The notes under the pieces are model-generated. The model did not search any database. It was given only the letters and a program-made list of their open reading frames with translations, and had not been told where the DNA came from. From assembly GCA_905221615.1 (NCBI GenBank), contig CAJNDT010006017.1, positions 214,001 to 278,000 on the forward strand: 64,000 bases of DNA, written 5' to 3'. Positions 19,247 to 28,975 of the stretch are shown here, piece by piece. This DNA comes from Symbiodinium sp. CCMP2592 (taxonomy: Eukaryota; Sar; Dinophyceae; Suessiales; Symbiodiniaceae). The first letter of the stretch is position 1. Every line of letters starts with the position of its first letter. The position numbers were made by a program, and so were the translations under genes.

Positions 19247-19436
19247 TGATGAAACTTTGCATCCCCTCCTTGTGCAGATTTTACCATGTACTGTGATTTG
19301 TGTTTTGCCTTAGGCTTTTCCACTTTTCACGTCGAACGTTTTCGTAGGTCATGCATGACATGAGCTCATGATGATTTAAATGCTTGGACGCAACCGAGGC
19401 CCAAACGAGTGCTTGAAGACACTTTGCAGTTTTTCA
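19247..19436 (+). repeat. 5' LTR of EB
   Basis: 190 bp, TGATGAAACTTTGC to GCAGTTTTTCA, nearly identical to 26116-26305. Expected to hold the promoter and RNA start. No clear TATA box; TTTTACCATG and a T-rich centre are the only hints. Confidence 0.95.
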
Positions 19437-19448
19437 TGGTAGCGGAGC
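19437..19448 (+). other. Primer-binding site of EB
   Basis: TGGTAGCGGAGC starts at the first base after the LTR. It is identical to the E1 primer site and close to the complement of the 3' end of initiator tRNA-Met. Confidence 0.85.
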
Positions 19449-19698
19449 ACTGGAACACATGGTGGTCCTTGTGGGATCTTCGGGTCTTCTTGGTTCAGGG
19501 GCCATCGAGCAAGCAACCTTTGATCTGCTGTTCAGGGCAAGGGCTTTCGGGCATTTACTTCCGTAGTTGAGCCGAGCCATAGCTTTACGGCCTCGGGAAG
19601 TTTTCCCCGACGTGCCAAATTTGCCGAGCAGCCTGGCGTGACTGTGCAAGCTTGTCTGGATTGCACAGCATTTGCTTGCGAGTTTCCTTTGCGATATC

Positions 19699-20549
19699 AT
19701 GGCCGCAGCAGGAGTTCCGATACAGGACAGTGATGATGATTTGCCAGTGCTTGAAGCAGTTCCAGGGCCGGCTCTGCCGGCGTCAGGAAATCCCTTTTCT
19801 CCTGCGAGTGCGAGCCCCGAGGGTACCATTGTCATGACCCACAGCATGCTGAGTGACATTATGCAGCAGCTTGCAAGTGCAACCAAAACCGCTAGTGAAG
19901 CAGCCGCCGCTGCACAGTTGCAAACTCGTCTCGCGGATCGGGTTCCGAGGGTCAGGGCTTCACCGCTGCCAGCAAGATTCTCAAGTATCCTTCAGATTTT
20001 GGTTCTGAGAGCCACGAGACAGACCTGAACCAGTAGCAGGATTTTACGCACCAGCTGAAAAGCTGGCTCATTTTCGCTGAATCTGCTTTTGAAGCTGACC
20101 TGGCCGCTATCGAGGCGAACCTCGGAACACCTGCCACGCTTTCTTCTATGACTGCAGAGCAAGTCACGCGTTCTATGAAGCTTTATGCAATTCTTTCTTC
20201 TATTTTGAAGCACCGGCCAAAGGCGATCTTGAAAGAAGTTGAGAACCGCTGTGGATGCGAAGCCTGGAGAAGGCTTACAAATGCATATGAGTGCTATGGA
20301 AATCGGGACACGAAGGGCAAAGGAAAGCAACAGCAGCAGCAGCAGCAGCAAAAGCAATCTGTGTGCCACAATTGCGGCCGGCCGACCCACTTTGCTCGTG
20401 ATTGCTGGCGGCCCCGTCAGGTTCAGAACGTCACCGTGGATGCGGCTATGCAGCCAGGCCAGGCCAGCACCGCTGCTGCCAGTACGAACGTTCCCTCGAG
20501 TGCTTTAGTGTTGCGCCTTCTTTGCCGAGCACAGCCGTGCGCCGAGTGA
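19699..20549 (+). pseudogene. gag: gag of EB with frameshift and internal deletion
   Basis: The ATG at 19699 opens a frame with an acidic Pro-rich N-terminus and SMLSDIMQQLASATK. A frame change near 20000 leads to the capsid part (FTHQLKSWLIF, then RSMKLYAILSSILKHRP and EAWRRLTNAYE). In E3 and other relatives about 100 more capsid residues follow that last block. Here it jumps straight to GKGKQQQQ and a complete CCHC knuckle starting CHNCGRPTHF (20364-20405). The C-terminal capsid domain therefore seems deleted, with a CAG run at the junction. The particle protein would not assemble normally. Confidence 0.8.
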
Positions 20550-20715
20550 TTGCTTCTCCCTTCGTGTGTGACATGTCTGACCTTGACCTGCCCAGTGAGC
20601 CCAGCCGCCTTTGCATGGTTTCGGTTGCCAGTGCCAGTGAACCTGAGCATTTTCAGCTCGATTCCTCCGATGACGACGGTGTGTGGACCTTACCTGCTTA
20701 TGAAGACGTATTGCT

Positions 20716-21580
20716 GTGAGCTCCGACAGCGACACAGGATCATTTGTCAAAGTCAGGGCCGTGACGGCGGCCGGTGCCACAAGTGTGATTGCGGACAGTG
20801 GGGCAGATGTGTCCTGTGCATGTGCCCCTCAGCTACCGCAGCTGTGGGAAGAAAGCCAGCACAGGTCGCAAGGTTCAGGTTCAGGACGCCCAGGGTGCAC
20901 CGATCGATGTGCAGGAGGAGCGCATGATTGATTTTGTCATTGGCGCCGGCACCCCTTCTGAAGTCACTATTCGCGAACGCTGTGTGGTCTCGCAGGTGAG
21001 CCAGCCACTCGTGAGCATGGGCCGTTTGATCGCCCGTGGGTGGTGGCCTTGCAAGGGCGTTGAGGGCATGTGGTTGAGTCATGAAAGCAGTGGTGCCGAG
21101 ATACCTTTAGGGTTGCGCGGCATGTCCTTGACGATGCAAGCTGTGATTAGGCGCGCAGGTGACAGCCAGAGTTCAGGTGCAACAAGTGCCAGCCAGAGTT
21201 CAGGTGCAACAAGTGCCAGCCAGAGTTCATGTGCAACAGGTGCCAGCCAGAGTCCATGTGCAACAGGTGCCAGCCAGAGTCCATGTGCAACAGGTGCCAA
21301 CCAGAGTCCAGGTGCAACAGGTGTTAGTCAGAGTCCAGGTGCAACAGGTGCCAGCCACAGTCCAGGTGCAACAGGTGTCAGCCAGAGTCCAGGTGCAACA
21401 GGTGTCAGCCAGAGTCCAGGTGCAACAGGTGTCAGCCAGAGTCCAGGCACAGGCGTCGTGAGTGTTAGGGTCATTGGCCGTGCCATCCCAAGCAGTGTCA
21501 TTGATGCTTTTGAGTTCGGGTGGCAAGTCGCTGGATCAGGGCACTTGGTGTGGCGAGGCATTTTCCTCGCTGATGATTGA
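20716..21580 (+). pseudogene. Protease and repeat linker of EB
   Basis: The catalytic block IADSGADVS has its Asp at 20794-20796 in one frame. After a shift near 20860 the second half follows (QVQDAQGAPIDVQEERMIDF, then SMGRLIARGWWP), which matches the E3 protease ending. A nine-residue repeat (21164-21453) then extends the linker before the frame ends at 21580. The core residues are present but the frame break splits the enzyme. Confidence 0.8.
21164..21453 (+). repeat. 27-bp coding tandem repeat, about 10.7 units
   Basis: Each unit encodes SQS(P/S)(G/C)ATG(A/V). The unit length keeps frame. Units drift gradually from SQSSGATSA to SQSPGATGV, as expected for stepwise expansion. It lies just behind the protease, in the linker. 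Confidence 0.95.
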
Positions 21581-22255
21581 TCCTTCTGTGATGGCTCCCG
21601 ACAGCTGGCCGTTCAGGTCAACACTTATGCGCCGCAATGAGCGCATGCCTTGGTTCGTGATTGAGCATTGCGCCAAGTGGGATGAACTTGAGGACGTTGA
21701 GGAAAGTATCCCCGCAGGCGGGGAAGCTGAGCTGATCGTGATTCTTCATGTTCAGCACGAACCGCTGGATGCTGCAGGGATCGAGGTTTCCGATAGGATA
21801 ATGGGTGACGTTGAGGTTCCAGCTGCGAGCTCAGACCAGCAGAGTGATGTTCGTGATGAGTTTGCCGATGGAAATCATGGTGGAGGCTCCCGAGCAGGAG
21901 CGCGCCGTTGAGCCTGATGTTGTGCATGCGCCCAGGGTTCTTCCCGACATGGAGGAGGCCGATGCAGGCCAGCATGCTGAAGGCGCGAGTGACCGCGAGT
22001 CGGTCACCGTTGATGGTGTGGAACTTTCGTACGGGAGCCCTCTGCAGACTCTCAGGGCCGCTTGCCAGAAGCTTGGGTTGCGAACATCAGGGTCAAAGAG
22101 CCGACTTTTCGAGCGTGTTCGGGGTTACCTTGATAAGCAAAAGCTGTCTCTGGAGCATGACATTGCGCGCGATTCCCAGAGTGTTGAGTCGAGGCAGCCC
22201 CGCGTGCAAACGTTGCCAAAGCCACCCTCGCCTCAGGAGCAGCTCATACACGAGC
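21581..22255 (+). CDS. Linker and SAP-like motif of EB
   Basis: Two overlapping frames continue the post-protease linker. It first reads WPFRSTLMRRNERMPWF and AKWDELEDVEE (frame of 21462). It then moves to the frame of 21805, with DGVELSYGSPLQTLRAACQK, GLRTSGSKSRLFERVRGYL and LIHELTH. The middle block (22036-22137) fits the SAP consensus: two short amphipathic helices around a Gly-Ser-Lys turn. SAP motifs bind scaffold-type AT-rich DNA in other proteins. The frame is lost in the CA run at 22258. Confidence 0.75.
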
Positions 22256-22278
22256 TGACACACACACACACACACCAT
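22256..22278. repeat. (CA)n microsatellite in the integrase zinc site
   Basis: About ten CA dinucleotides lie exactly where HELTHLPxxxWC is expected. After the run another frame gives THTPFAPWCGHC, so expansion has shifted the frame inside the zinc-binding site. Confidence 0.9.
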
Positions 22279-23214
22279 TTGCTCCATGGTGTGGCCATTG
22301 CATAGCGATGAGATCCCTTCCGGATCGTGCAGAGACAGTGTCCAGTGGGCCGAGGGATGTGGCTAGTGTTTCCTTTGACTTCTTTTACACAGGCTACGAG
22401 CCAGAGAAGAAGGAGGTCGTGGAGCGACGGCCCGAGACTGAGGATGATGCCAAGGACCTCCTTTGTTGCCTCATACATGACTCGGTGACCGGGGCAGTGT
22501 TGGCAGTTCCCACGGCGAGCAAAGGTGCCACCCGGCACCTAGGTGTCGAACTGATGCGATTTGTGCAGTCGCTCGGCCACAGCGTGGTTGAGCTGCGTTG
22601 CGACCAGGAACCAGCAACGCTTAAGTTGCAAAGAGCAGTTGTGAATGCCAGGCTTCGCTTAGGCCTCAAGACGCTTGAGAGGAATCCACCGATTGGGTTC
22701 CACCAGTCAAATGGTGCTGTCGAGAAGCAGGTGGATCTGGTGAGGAAGCTTGCGTGCACATTCCTGGAGTTCCTTAGGGAAAAGTTAGAGCGGATGCCAG
22801 ATCACAAGCAGCCACCCGCTGTTTGCATGGAGTTTCATCCACGCGGCTTGGGTCCGAAACTGCTTTGCCGTCACAGGCGGCCTGACCGCGTATGAGAGAA
22901 CAAGCAATGCTGCCTACACTGGCAGGCTTGTTGTGTTCGGGGAACCAGTCTTCTGCTTTGCTCTTCCCCGTCGCAAAGGCAATCCCCGCTGGATCAAAGG
23001 AATATTTCTCACCAAAAGTGTTTCCTCAGACATGTATGTGTTGGGAACCAAGGGCGGCATCAGACTTTCGCGGGCCGCTCGCCGCACAGGCCAGGAGTGG
23101 AGTCTGGATGCTCCTTTGTACAACGCCCTCACCGGGCTGCCTTGGGATTACAATGTTGTGGGCACCCGGGGTCGTACCCCCAGCAAAAACAAGGAAAGCG
23201 ATTGCCGCCGATGA
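22256..23214 (+). pseudogene. pol: Integrase of EB, frameshifted
   Basis: PFAPWCGHC supplies the Cys pair. The DDE residues are Asp 22377-22379 (SFDFFYTG), Asp 22602-22604 (RCDQEPA) and Glu 22722-22724 (NGAVEKQVD), with 75 and 40 residues between them. The frame breaks near 22840. A new frame (22933-23214) carries the C-terminal part GEPVFCFALPRRKGNPRW, a variant of the usual integrase C-terminal strand pattern ending in WxxGIFL, and LPWDYNVVGTR. All catalytic residues are kept; two frame changes disable it. Confidence 0.88.
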
Positions 23215-23336
23215 CGCGCAGGCGGGGTTTCAAGATGCCAGCCGCGACGAAGCAGCCAGCGATCCTCCTGAGACACCCGTCCCAGTAGGTTTCGGTTTAG
23301 GCACCCCAGCCGGTGGCATAGGAGAGGTAGACCTTA

Positions 23337-24617
23337 GTGCCCCGACTCCCGGGCCGAGCAGTTGCCTCCTACACCCATGAGTGCACGCATGGCCGTGCCT
23401 ACGCCGAGAAAGAAGCACGTGTGAACCCCGAGATGGGAATGCCATCTCCTGTTCTTCTGGGGCCCAACCTCAGCCTGGGCGGTCAGCTTGGGCCGCAGAC
23501 GCCAGATGAGCAGCTAGAGCCGCTTGAGCCGATGACCGGTGTTACTGATGAAGGTGCGCCGGGCGATGACGAGAGGGCAGCAAAAGCCCCCAGGATCCGT
23601 GCAGTGACTTTTGGGACTCAGAGCTATGATGCCAACGACGAGGGCTTTGAGGCAGACTTTGAAGAGCTAGCAGACCCAGGAATGTATGAGCAGCTGACCC
23701 ATGGGTGGTCGGATGATGAATCAGCTGATGCCAGCAACCATGGACCCGACTCGGCAGTGAAGGACGAGGCGGGGCACGCAGCATTGGCAGAGTCTCTTTG
23801 GTTTCGTGATGAAGGGTCAGAGCCTAGCCTTACGCCAGAGCAGCTTGCTGAATTGGACAGGATCGCAGATGAAGTGGAAGTGAGTCGGTTGTTAGCAAAG
23901 GGCGTTCTCCGCCCAGCAACACCTGAGGACCCAATGGGGTCCATGAAGCGGTTGAGCGCGAAATTCGTGCGGTCTTGGAGAAGCAAGCGAAAGGCAGGCC
24001 AGAAGTATTACCTTAGGCGGTCAAGATTGGTAGCACGTGAATTTAGATGGCTTGAAGAGCAGCAGGGCTTATTTTCCCCAAGCACATCGGCAAATCTGGT
24101 GAAGCTTCTCCCGACCTTGTTTGCAACGTGGCGACAGGCCAAGCCGGAGATCAAGTGGGGGGTAGCTTCAATAGACGTTAAGGATGCGTATTTAGAAGTG
24201 CCGCAGCAGAGTCCGGTCGTTGCCGATCTCCCGTCTGACTACGCGGGCCAGGGACGATACGTGTTCCTGAGGTGCGTACCAGGACAAAGAGACGGGTCAC
24301 AGCGTTGGTGTGATTATTACACGGATTGCATGAAGGGTGAGTTCAACCTGGAAACACGTTTGGAGAATCCAGCTGTGATGCGAGTGCCGCAAGGGCCCAT
24401 GCTGTTACATGCCGATGATGAGTTGTGCCCCGCTCCAGTCGATTGGCTCAGGAACACGTTGGTGCCTACATTGCAGAAGCGCTTTGAGATTTCAGTCGAG
24501 ATAGCATGCGAAGTCGGGGAATCATTTACATTTTCAAGTGGAAGCATACAATCTTGGAGCATGGTATACTTGTGCAAACGCCCGAGATCTTGCAGATGGC
24601 GAGCATTCTTGGCATAA
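23337..24617 (+). CDS. pol: RT of EB
   Basis: An acidic linker precedes the RT domain at KRLSAKFVRSWR (about 23945). It continues RRSRLVAREFRWLE, FSPSTSANLVKLLPT, SIDVKDAYLEVPQ, LRCVPGQRDGSQRW and the active-site box LLHADDEL, with Asp at 24414-24419. The usual position before DD is Val and here it is Ala; both Asp are intact. The frame continues to 24617, but the true coding passes to the next frame near 24520. The enzyme copies element RNA into DNA. Confidence 0.9.
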   Translation: MPRLPGRAVASYTHECTHGRAYAEKEARVNPEMGMPSPVLLGPNLSLGGQLGPQTPDEQLEPLEPMTGVTDEGAPGDDERAAKAPRIRAVTFGTQSYDANDEGFEADFEELADPGMYEQLTHGWSDDESADASNHGPDSAVKDEAGHAALAESLWFRDEGSEPSLTPEQLAELDRIADEVEVSRLLAKGVLRPATPEDPMGSMKRLSAKFVRSWRSKRKAGQKYYLRRSRLVAREFRWLEEQQGLFSPSTSANLVKLLPTLFATWRQAKPEIKWGVASIDVKDAYLEVPQQSPVVADLPSDYAGQGRYVFLRCVPGQRDGSQRWCDYYTDCMKGEFNLETRLENPAVMRVPQGPMLLHADDELCPAPVDWLRNTLVPTLQKRFEISVEIACEVGESFTFSSGSIQSWSMVYLCKRPRSCRWRAFLA

Positions 24618-25984
24618 AGCATGCAGGAAAGCAGAACACACCATATACACCTGAGCTGATCAAAGAGGATAGAACAAAGCCTTTGTGTGCAGCCGACGCC
24701 TCGAAGTTCAGGTCGGCGTTGGGAGTGGCACTTTACATGAGCAATGACAGGCTTGATGTGTGCTTTATTGTGCGATTGCTCGCAGGGTTCATGGCGAATC
24801 CAACTGAGCTTGCTATGCGTGGATTGGTGAAGCTTGTCAAGTATTGCATGGCAACGATTGATTATGCAATGGTGATTTCGCCCAAACTTCCGGGATCAAC
24901 TGTGTTTCGAGCTTCTGAGGACACTGGTGTTCATTGCATGGAGATCTATTCGGATGCTGATTGGAGTGGCCACCGAGTCACTCGCAAATCATATGGTTCC
25001 GCAACTTTTGCAGTGGACGGTGCAATCATTCATCACATGTGCAGTTCTCATCGGACAGTGTCGATGTCGAGCACGGAATCAGAATGGTACGCCGCCATCA
25101 GTGCGTCGTCTGAGGGCATTTTCCTTAAGGCCATTTTCGAATTCATGTCACGGGAACCATGCGAGCTCCAGCTGAAGGTTGACAACTCAGCCACGCGGCA
25201 GCTGGCAATGCGCAGAGGTGTGGGACGCACCCGGCACATTGCCGGGCGTCTTCTATGGCTTCAACAGGCAGTGCGAGAGCATGTGTTGAGCGTGTTGCCG
25301 ATTCACACAATGTTCAACTTAGGTGACCTTTCTACTAAGATGAATTCGGCAGCTCGTTTGAGGTCTCTTCTCTACATGCATGGTTTCGTCAACGGCACAA
25401 GCGAGCAGGCCGTCGGTGATGAAGAGTATGATGCAACGGTCTTGCGTGCAAATGTCAAGGAGCAGATCAAAGCGGTGCAGCGTGTGTCGAAACAGAACAA
25501 CATGATGATGACAATGAGCATGGCAAAGCCTGTGGCATTGGTTACATTGTTCATGCTACCGAATTGTGCAGAAGCTGTGGTGACAACAACGACAACGAGT
25601 GGTAAGAACAGTTTCCTCAGCTGGTTCATGGGTTTTCCTATGTGCGCATTCTTCGGGATGATCTTTCCGATCGTCAGGGCCTTGGGCATCGACATTTTGT
25701 CGTTCAGAGTACACTGGGACTTGGACAAGTCATCTCCTGGTGTCGATGGCTACTCCGTCAATGCCTCGGTTGGCTTTTACGTTGGAGTCGAGTATCTCCA
25801 AAGCTTCAGTGCCGAGCGCTACTTCACGGCATTGGCGATGATTTCTCTTTTCATGTTGTGGAAAGAAAATCGTGAACTTAAAGAAGTGATTGCAAATGAG
25901 CCCAATGATGTGTACATTACGAAGTACGGTGATAAGTGTCACAAAGTCGGTTGTGTCCATGTCCGAGACAAGGCTAACAGTTAA
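24506..25984 (+). CDS. pol: RT connection, RNase H and membrane tail of EB
   Basis: 492 residues. Connection blocks (SKFRSALGVALYMSNDR) lead to RNase H with YSDADWSGH (about 24948), MSSTESEWYAA, DNSATRQLAMRRGVGR and LGDLSTKMNS. After residue about 330 comes a tail of about 160 residues not found in classical Copia. It has hydrophobic segments at about 25519-25570, 25612-25690 and 25825-25860, and ends with a small VYITKYGDKCHKVGCVHV motif. That motif resembles a short His/Cys metal-binding pattern (YHxxxC type) known at the ends of some nucleases. The tail suggests membrane attachment of part of pol. Confidence 0.9.
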   Translation: MRSRGIIYIFKWKHTILEHGILVQTPEILQMASILGIKHAGKQNTPYTPELIKEDRTKPLCAADASKFRSALGVALYMSNDRLDVCFIVRLLAGFMANPTELAMRGLVKLVKYCMATIDYAMVISPKLPGSTVFRASEDTGVHCMEIYSDADWSGHRVTRKSYGSATFAVDGAIIHHMCSSHRTVSMSSTESEWYAAISASSEGIFLKAIFEFMSREPCELQLKVDNSATRQLAMRRGVGRTRHIAGRLLWLQQAVREHVLSVLPIHTMFNLGDLSTKMNSAARLRSLLYMHGFVNGTSEQAVGDEEYDATVLRANVKEQIKAVQRVSKQNNMMMTMSMAKPVALVTLFMLPNCAEAVVTTTTTSGKNSFLSWFMGFPMCAFFGMIFPIVRALGIDILSFRVHWDLDKSSPGVDGYSVNASVGFYVGVEYLQSFSAERYFTALAMISLFMLWKENRELKEVIANEPNDVYITKYGDKCHKVGCVHVRDKANS

Positions 25985-26107
25985 CACGACTAGTTACAGT
26001 GCATGCGGTAAGTGCTTTAAGCGCTACGGCTAATGCTGAAAATCAGCTAGATGCCAAAAGCAAGAGTTTCGTGAGCGTCTCATGCGCTAAGCTGCGTGCG
26101 GACACTC

Positions 26108-26115
26108 AGGCGGGG
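26108..26115 (+). other. Polypurine tract of EB
   Basis: AGGCGGGG touches the first base of the 3' LTR and would prime plus-strand DNA. The same GGCGGGG precedes the probable 3' LTR of E3. It is short and has one C. Confidence 0.75.
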
Positions 26116-26305
26116 TGATGAAACTTTGCATCCCCTCCTTGTGCAGATTTTACCATGTACTGTGATTTGTGTTTTGCCTTAGGCTTTTCCACTTTTCACG
26201 TCGAACGTTTTCGTAGGTCATGCGTGACATGAGCTCATGATGATCTAAATGCTTGGACGCAACCGAGACCCAAAAGAGTGCTTGAAAACACTTTGCAGTT
26301 TTTCA
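26116..26305 (+). repeat. 3' LTR of EB
   Basis: 190 bp, nearly identical to 19247-19436. Visible differences include CATGCATGAC/CATGCGTGAC, GATTTAAAT/GATCTAAAT, GAGGCCCAAACG/GAGACCCAAAAG and TTGAAGACA/TTGAAAACA. Confidence 0.95.
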
Positions 26306-26310
26306 GGATA
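26306..26310. repeat. Target site duplication of EB, right copy GGATA
   Basis: Identical to 19242-19246. Rejoined, the empty site reads CGTGGATAGGATCCACG, a short imperfect inverted repeat. Confidence 0.92.
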
Positions 26311-27064
26311 GGATCCACGCCAGATGTCGAAGCCTCCTTCGTCCCTGTAACGGGATGGAGACGGAGACCGCTACTCGTCCTACGTGTGAGGGATGTCCCA
26401 GAAGCAGGTGATAGTCGGCTCGGCGAGAAGCCCAAGCTTGGCAAGGTCACGGTGAAGGAGATGCAGAAAGGGTGGGTCGACGGGCTATCGCCCCGGATTG
26501 TATTTTTTACGTCCCGTCAAAGGTGAGCCGAAGAAGGTGATCGCTGGAGTTGCTAGAGGCCCTCGTCGGGATACGTTTCTGGGTCGGAGGGCGAGGATAT
26601 AGGAAAACGTCGCGAGTTGCAAGTTGGGGCTATGCGGAAAACAAGTCCAATGAAGCCCTACTACGGAAGGCTATGACGACCAAGTACCCGTCTATTTTTT
26701 TATATGCTAGTTTAGTTTCAATGACGTGGCCGAAGAGCTATCCCGCGAACTGCGAACTACAGCTACAGTGGATAAGAAGAGACCTTAACCGCCTAGCGGA
26801 CGATCTTACCAGCGAAGAGTTCCAGACCCCGGGCTGACGATAAACCTCAAGGGGGAGGAGTTCGTCTGGAGGATGTGGGGCCGGCTATTCGCGCGCTCCG
26901 CTTGTTTCAAGCCGGAGCTAGGAGTGCGAAAGCACGAGGCACCGGCTAGAGTGTCGAAAGGCTCGCAGCCGAAGGCTAGCCGAAGGCTGGCGATAATCTC
27001 CAGGCTAACTGGGATTTCTGGCACATCCATGCGTAAGGAGATTGTCCAGTGCTACTTGTCTTAG
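26311..27064 (+). pseudogene. RNase H-like retroelement fragment and flank
   Basis: The frame ending at 26837 holds SNEALLRKAMTTKYPS, ELQLQWIRRDLNRLADDLTSEEF. This fits the C-terminal RNase H-like block common in dinoflagellate retroelements, whose pattern as I recall it is TTKxPL...LxWxPRxxNxxADxLTNxxF. It is a fragment without an RT in front. The preceding 200 bases read as a possible coding remnant (WRRRPLLVLRVRDVPE). The part after 26840 contains a further short open frame of no known type. Confidence 0.5.
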
Positions 27065-27438
27065 GTGTTTCCCGGTCGTCGCTCGGCTAGCGCGTACTCC
27101 GGTGCTTTCACTATTCGGTGGATTGCTGGGGATGGTGGTGGGTTGGAGGATGCTAGTGCGCTCGTCGGTTTTACTGATCCCTTGAGGCCACAGCGTCTGG
27201 TGCCATGAGAATTGGTGGTCATGAAACAGTTTGTGTAAGCCTTTTCCCGTTTCCAGCCGATAAGGTGTTCGTCTGTTCGGTGTGCAACGGAAGGTTTGGT
27301 GGCATAGACTGTGTAGTTTTAGGGTTTAAGGTCAGTACGCAACAACGGTCCTGGTGGTTTACACTACGCGATTTTCGGGTTTGGGTGCTGATGGACGATA
27401 GCTTGTCTTGTGTGATGATGCGATGCTGGATGTAGTTA
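27065..27438. repeat. Satellite unit before family A copy 2
   Basis: From about 27200 the landmarks GATAAGGTGTTCG, AAGGTTTGGTGGC, TTTTAGGGTTTAAGG and TTTCGGGTTTGGG are present in satellite order. 27065-27200 is unassigned. Confidence 0.8.
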
Positions 27439-28254
27439 CATGGTCAAGATGTCGACATCGTCGTCGATGAGGAGATGGTGGTCGTGGCTGTTGAACCTGC
27501 TGCTGATGGAAGTTTATTGCTACAGCCGCAGAGAACGCATCTTCAGCTGTTGGGAGACTGTGCCCCAGCGAGGTCATTCCACCAGTGCCGTTTCGTAATT
27601 GAGAGGGTCCGCCGGAGCAACCGTCCCTGTCACGCGCAATGCTGAGGGCATCCCGGTCAACGCCGTTGCCCCAAACCCGTGCACCTCCGCTGCCCTCGAG
27701 GTATGGCGGTGCCAACGAGCAACCGACAGCTGCTCTTCTCGAGGGTTCCGCTGCCTTTTGCCAGGCCCAACTGCCTTCAATGCTAGCGCGTTTGCTTCGA
27801 GTGCGGTGGTCTTCGATGCGAGGCAACGCTCGTCACACTGCAGCTCGCGAAGGATCAAGAGGAATCGATGCCAGAGTCTCAAGCGCGTCGAGAGACGTGA
27901 CCGGGCGAGGCATGACTTCTTTAGAAGGCGACGTTGTTCGGAAGGCGAGGCCAGCGCGGAAGAAAGCCACCCTAAAGGGGACCGGTTCTGCCAGGATAGC
28001 AGGACTTATGCGGTATCTTGTATCCCTCACCAATGCCGGTTACACCCGTGTTCGAACCATTTGCCCAAACCCCAAACTTGGAACGCAAGGCTTCCGGAGC
28101 CCCCTTGCTTTTCGGCGTTGCGCAGTGTTGCACCTCCAACGTGCGCAACATTGAAAGGAATGCCTGCGGCCCTGGAGCGGAAAAGCCTGCGTCCATGAGC
28201 CGACTGCAGCCTCCCGACGCTCTCCCCAAGCTTCCCGGGATGTTGACCGCAGTT
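27439..28254. repeat. Repeat family A, copy 2 (about 0.8 kb)
   Basis: Begins at the same satellite position as copy 1 (GTAGTT then ACATGGTCAAGATGTCGAC). It is flanked by GATGCTGGATGTAGTT on the left and GATGTTGACCGCAGTT on the right, which looks like a target duplication of about 16 bp. Satellite resumes with GACGAAACTGACAC. Confidence 0.85.
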
Positions 28255-28975
28255 GACGAAACTGACACGAATCGGCCTCGTTGATGGCTTTTAGCGATGT
28301 CGCGCACCAGAGTCTTCAGCGTATGACGGTTGCGACACGGTTTGTGTAAGCTCTATAACCGATAAGGTATTCTTGATTATGTTAAGTATGCGGCAGAAGC
28401 TCCGGTGGCTGAGACTGTGTACTTTTGTGTTTTCAGGTCTACACTTAAGTAAGCAGCAAAAGACATGGTGGCTTACGCTAAGTGACGTTCGGGCCTGGGT
28501 TCTGATGGGTGATAGCTTGTGTTGAGATGTTGAGCGTCAATCGCTGTCGCTGAGCTCTAACCGTCTCTAACCGTCTCTAACCGTTCTTACGTCAAGTATG
28601 CAGGGGGGAAGTGTTGGTGATGTAAGTTTAGGGTTCGAGGCGCTTCTTAAGCAACAAAGGCATGGTGGTTTGGGCTACATGAGTTTCGGATTTGGGTTTT
28701 GATAGACGTTCGGTAGTCTAGATCGGTACTCCGATGTTGAGCGTAGTTGAACAAACTGAAACCAATCAATCAGTGTCGCTGATCTCATGGAGCCATGTCG
28801 CCCCCCCCCTCAGTCTTCAGCAAATGACGGCTACGAGACGGTTTGTCTGAGCTCTAACCGATAAGGTATTCTTATATTAAGTGTGCGGCGGAAGCTTTGG
28901 TGGCCGAGACTGTGTAATTTGCAGTTTTCGGGTCTACATTTAAGTAAGCAACCAAAGACGTGGACGGCTCACAGC
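28255..28975. repeat. Satellite after family A copy 2
   Basis: Contains the landmarks in order, including CGATAAGGTATTCTT twice and a CTCTAACCGT triplet repeat at 28555-28585. Confidence 0.85.

Larger units (their letters stand above)
19247..26305 (+). mobile_element. Complete Copia-like LTR retrotransposon EB (7059 bp)
   Basis: Bounded by 190-bp direct LTRs that start TG and end CA, with a 5-bp target duplication, a primer site touching the 5' LTR and a polypurine tract touching the 3' LTR. Inside, in order: gag, protease, tandem-repeat linker, SAP motif, integrase, RT, RNase H, membrane tail. Several frameshifts make this copy defective. The LTRs differ at about six positions by eye, so insertion is not very recent but is far younger than the satellite around it. 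Confidence 0.96.
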
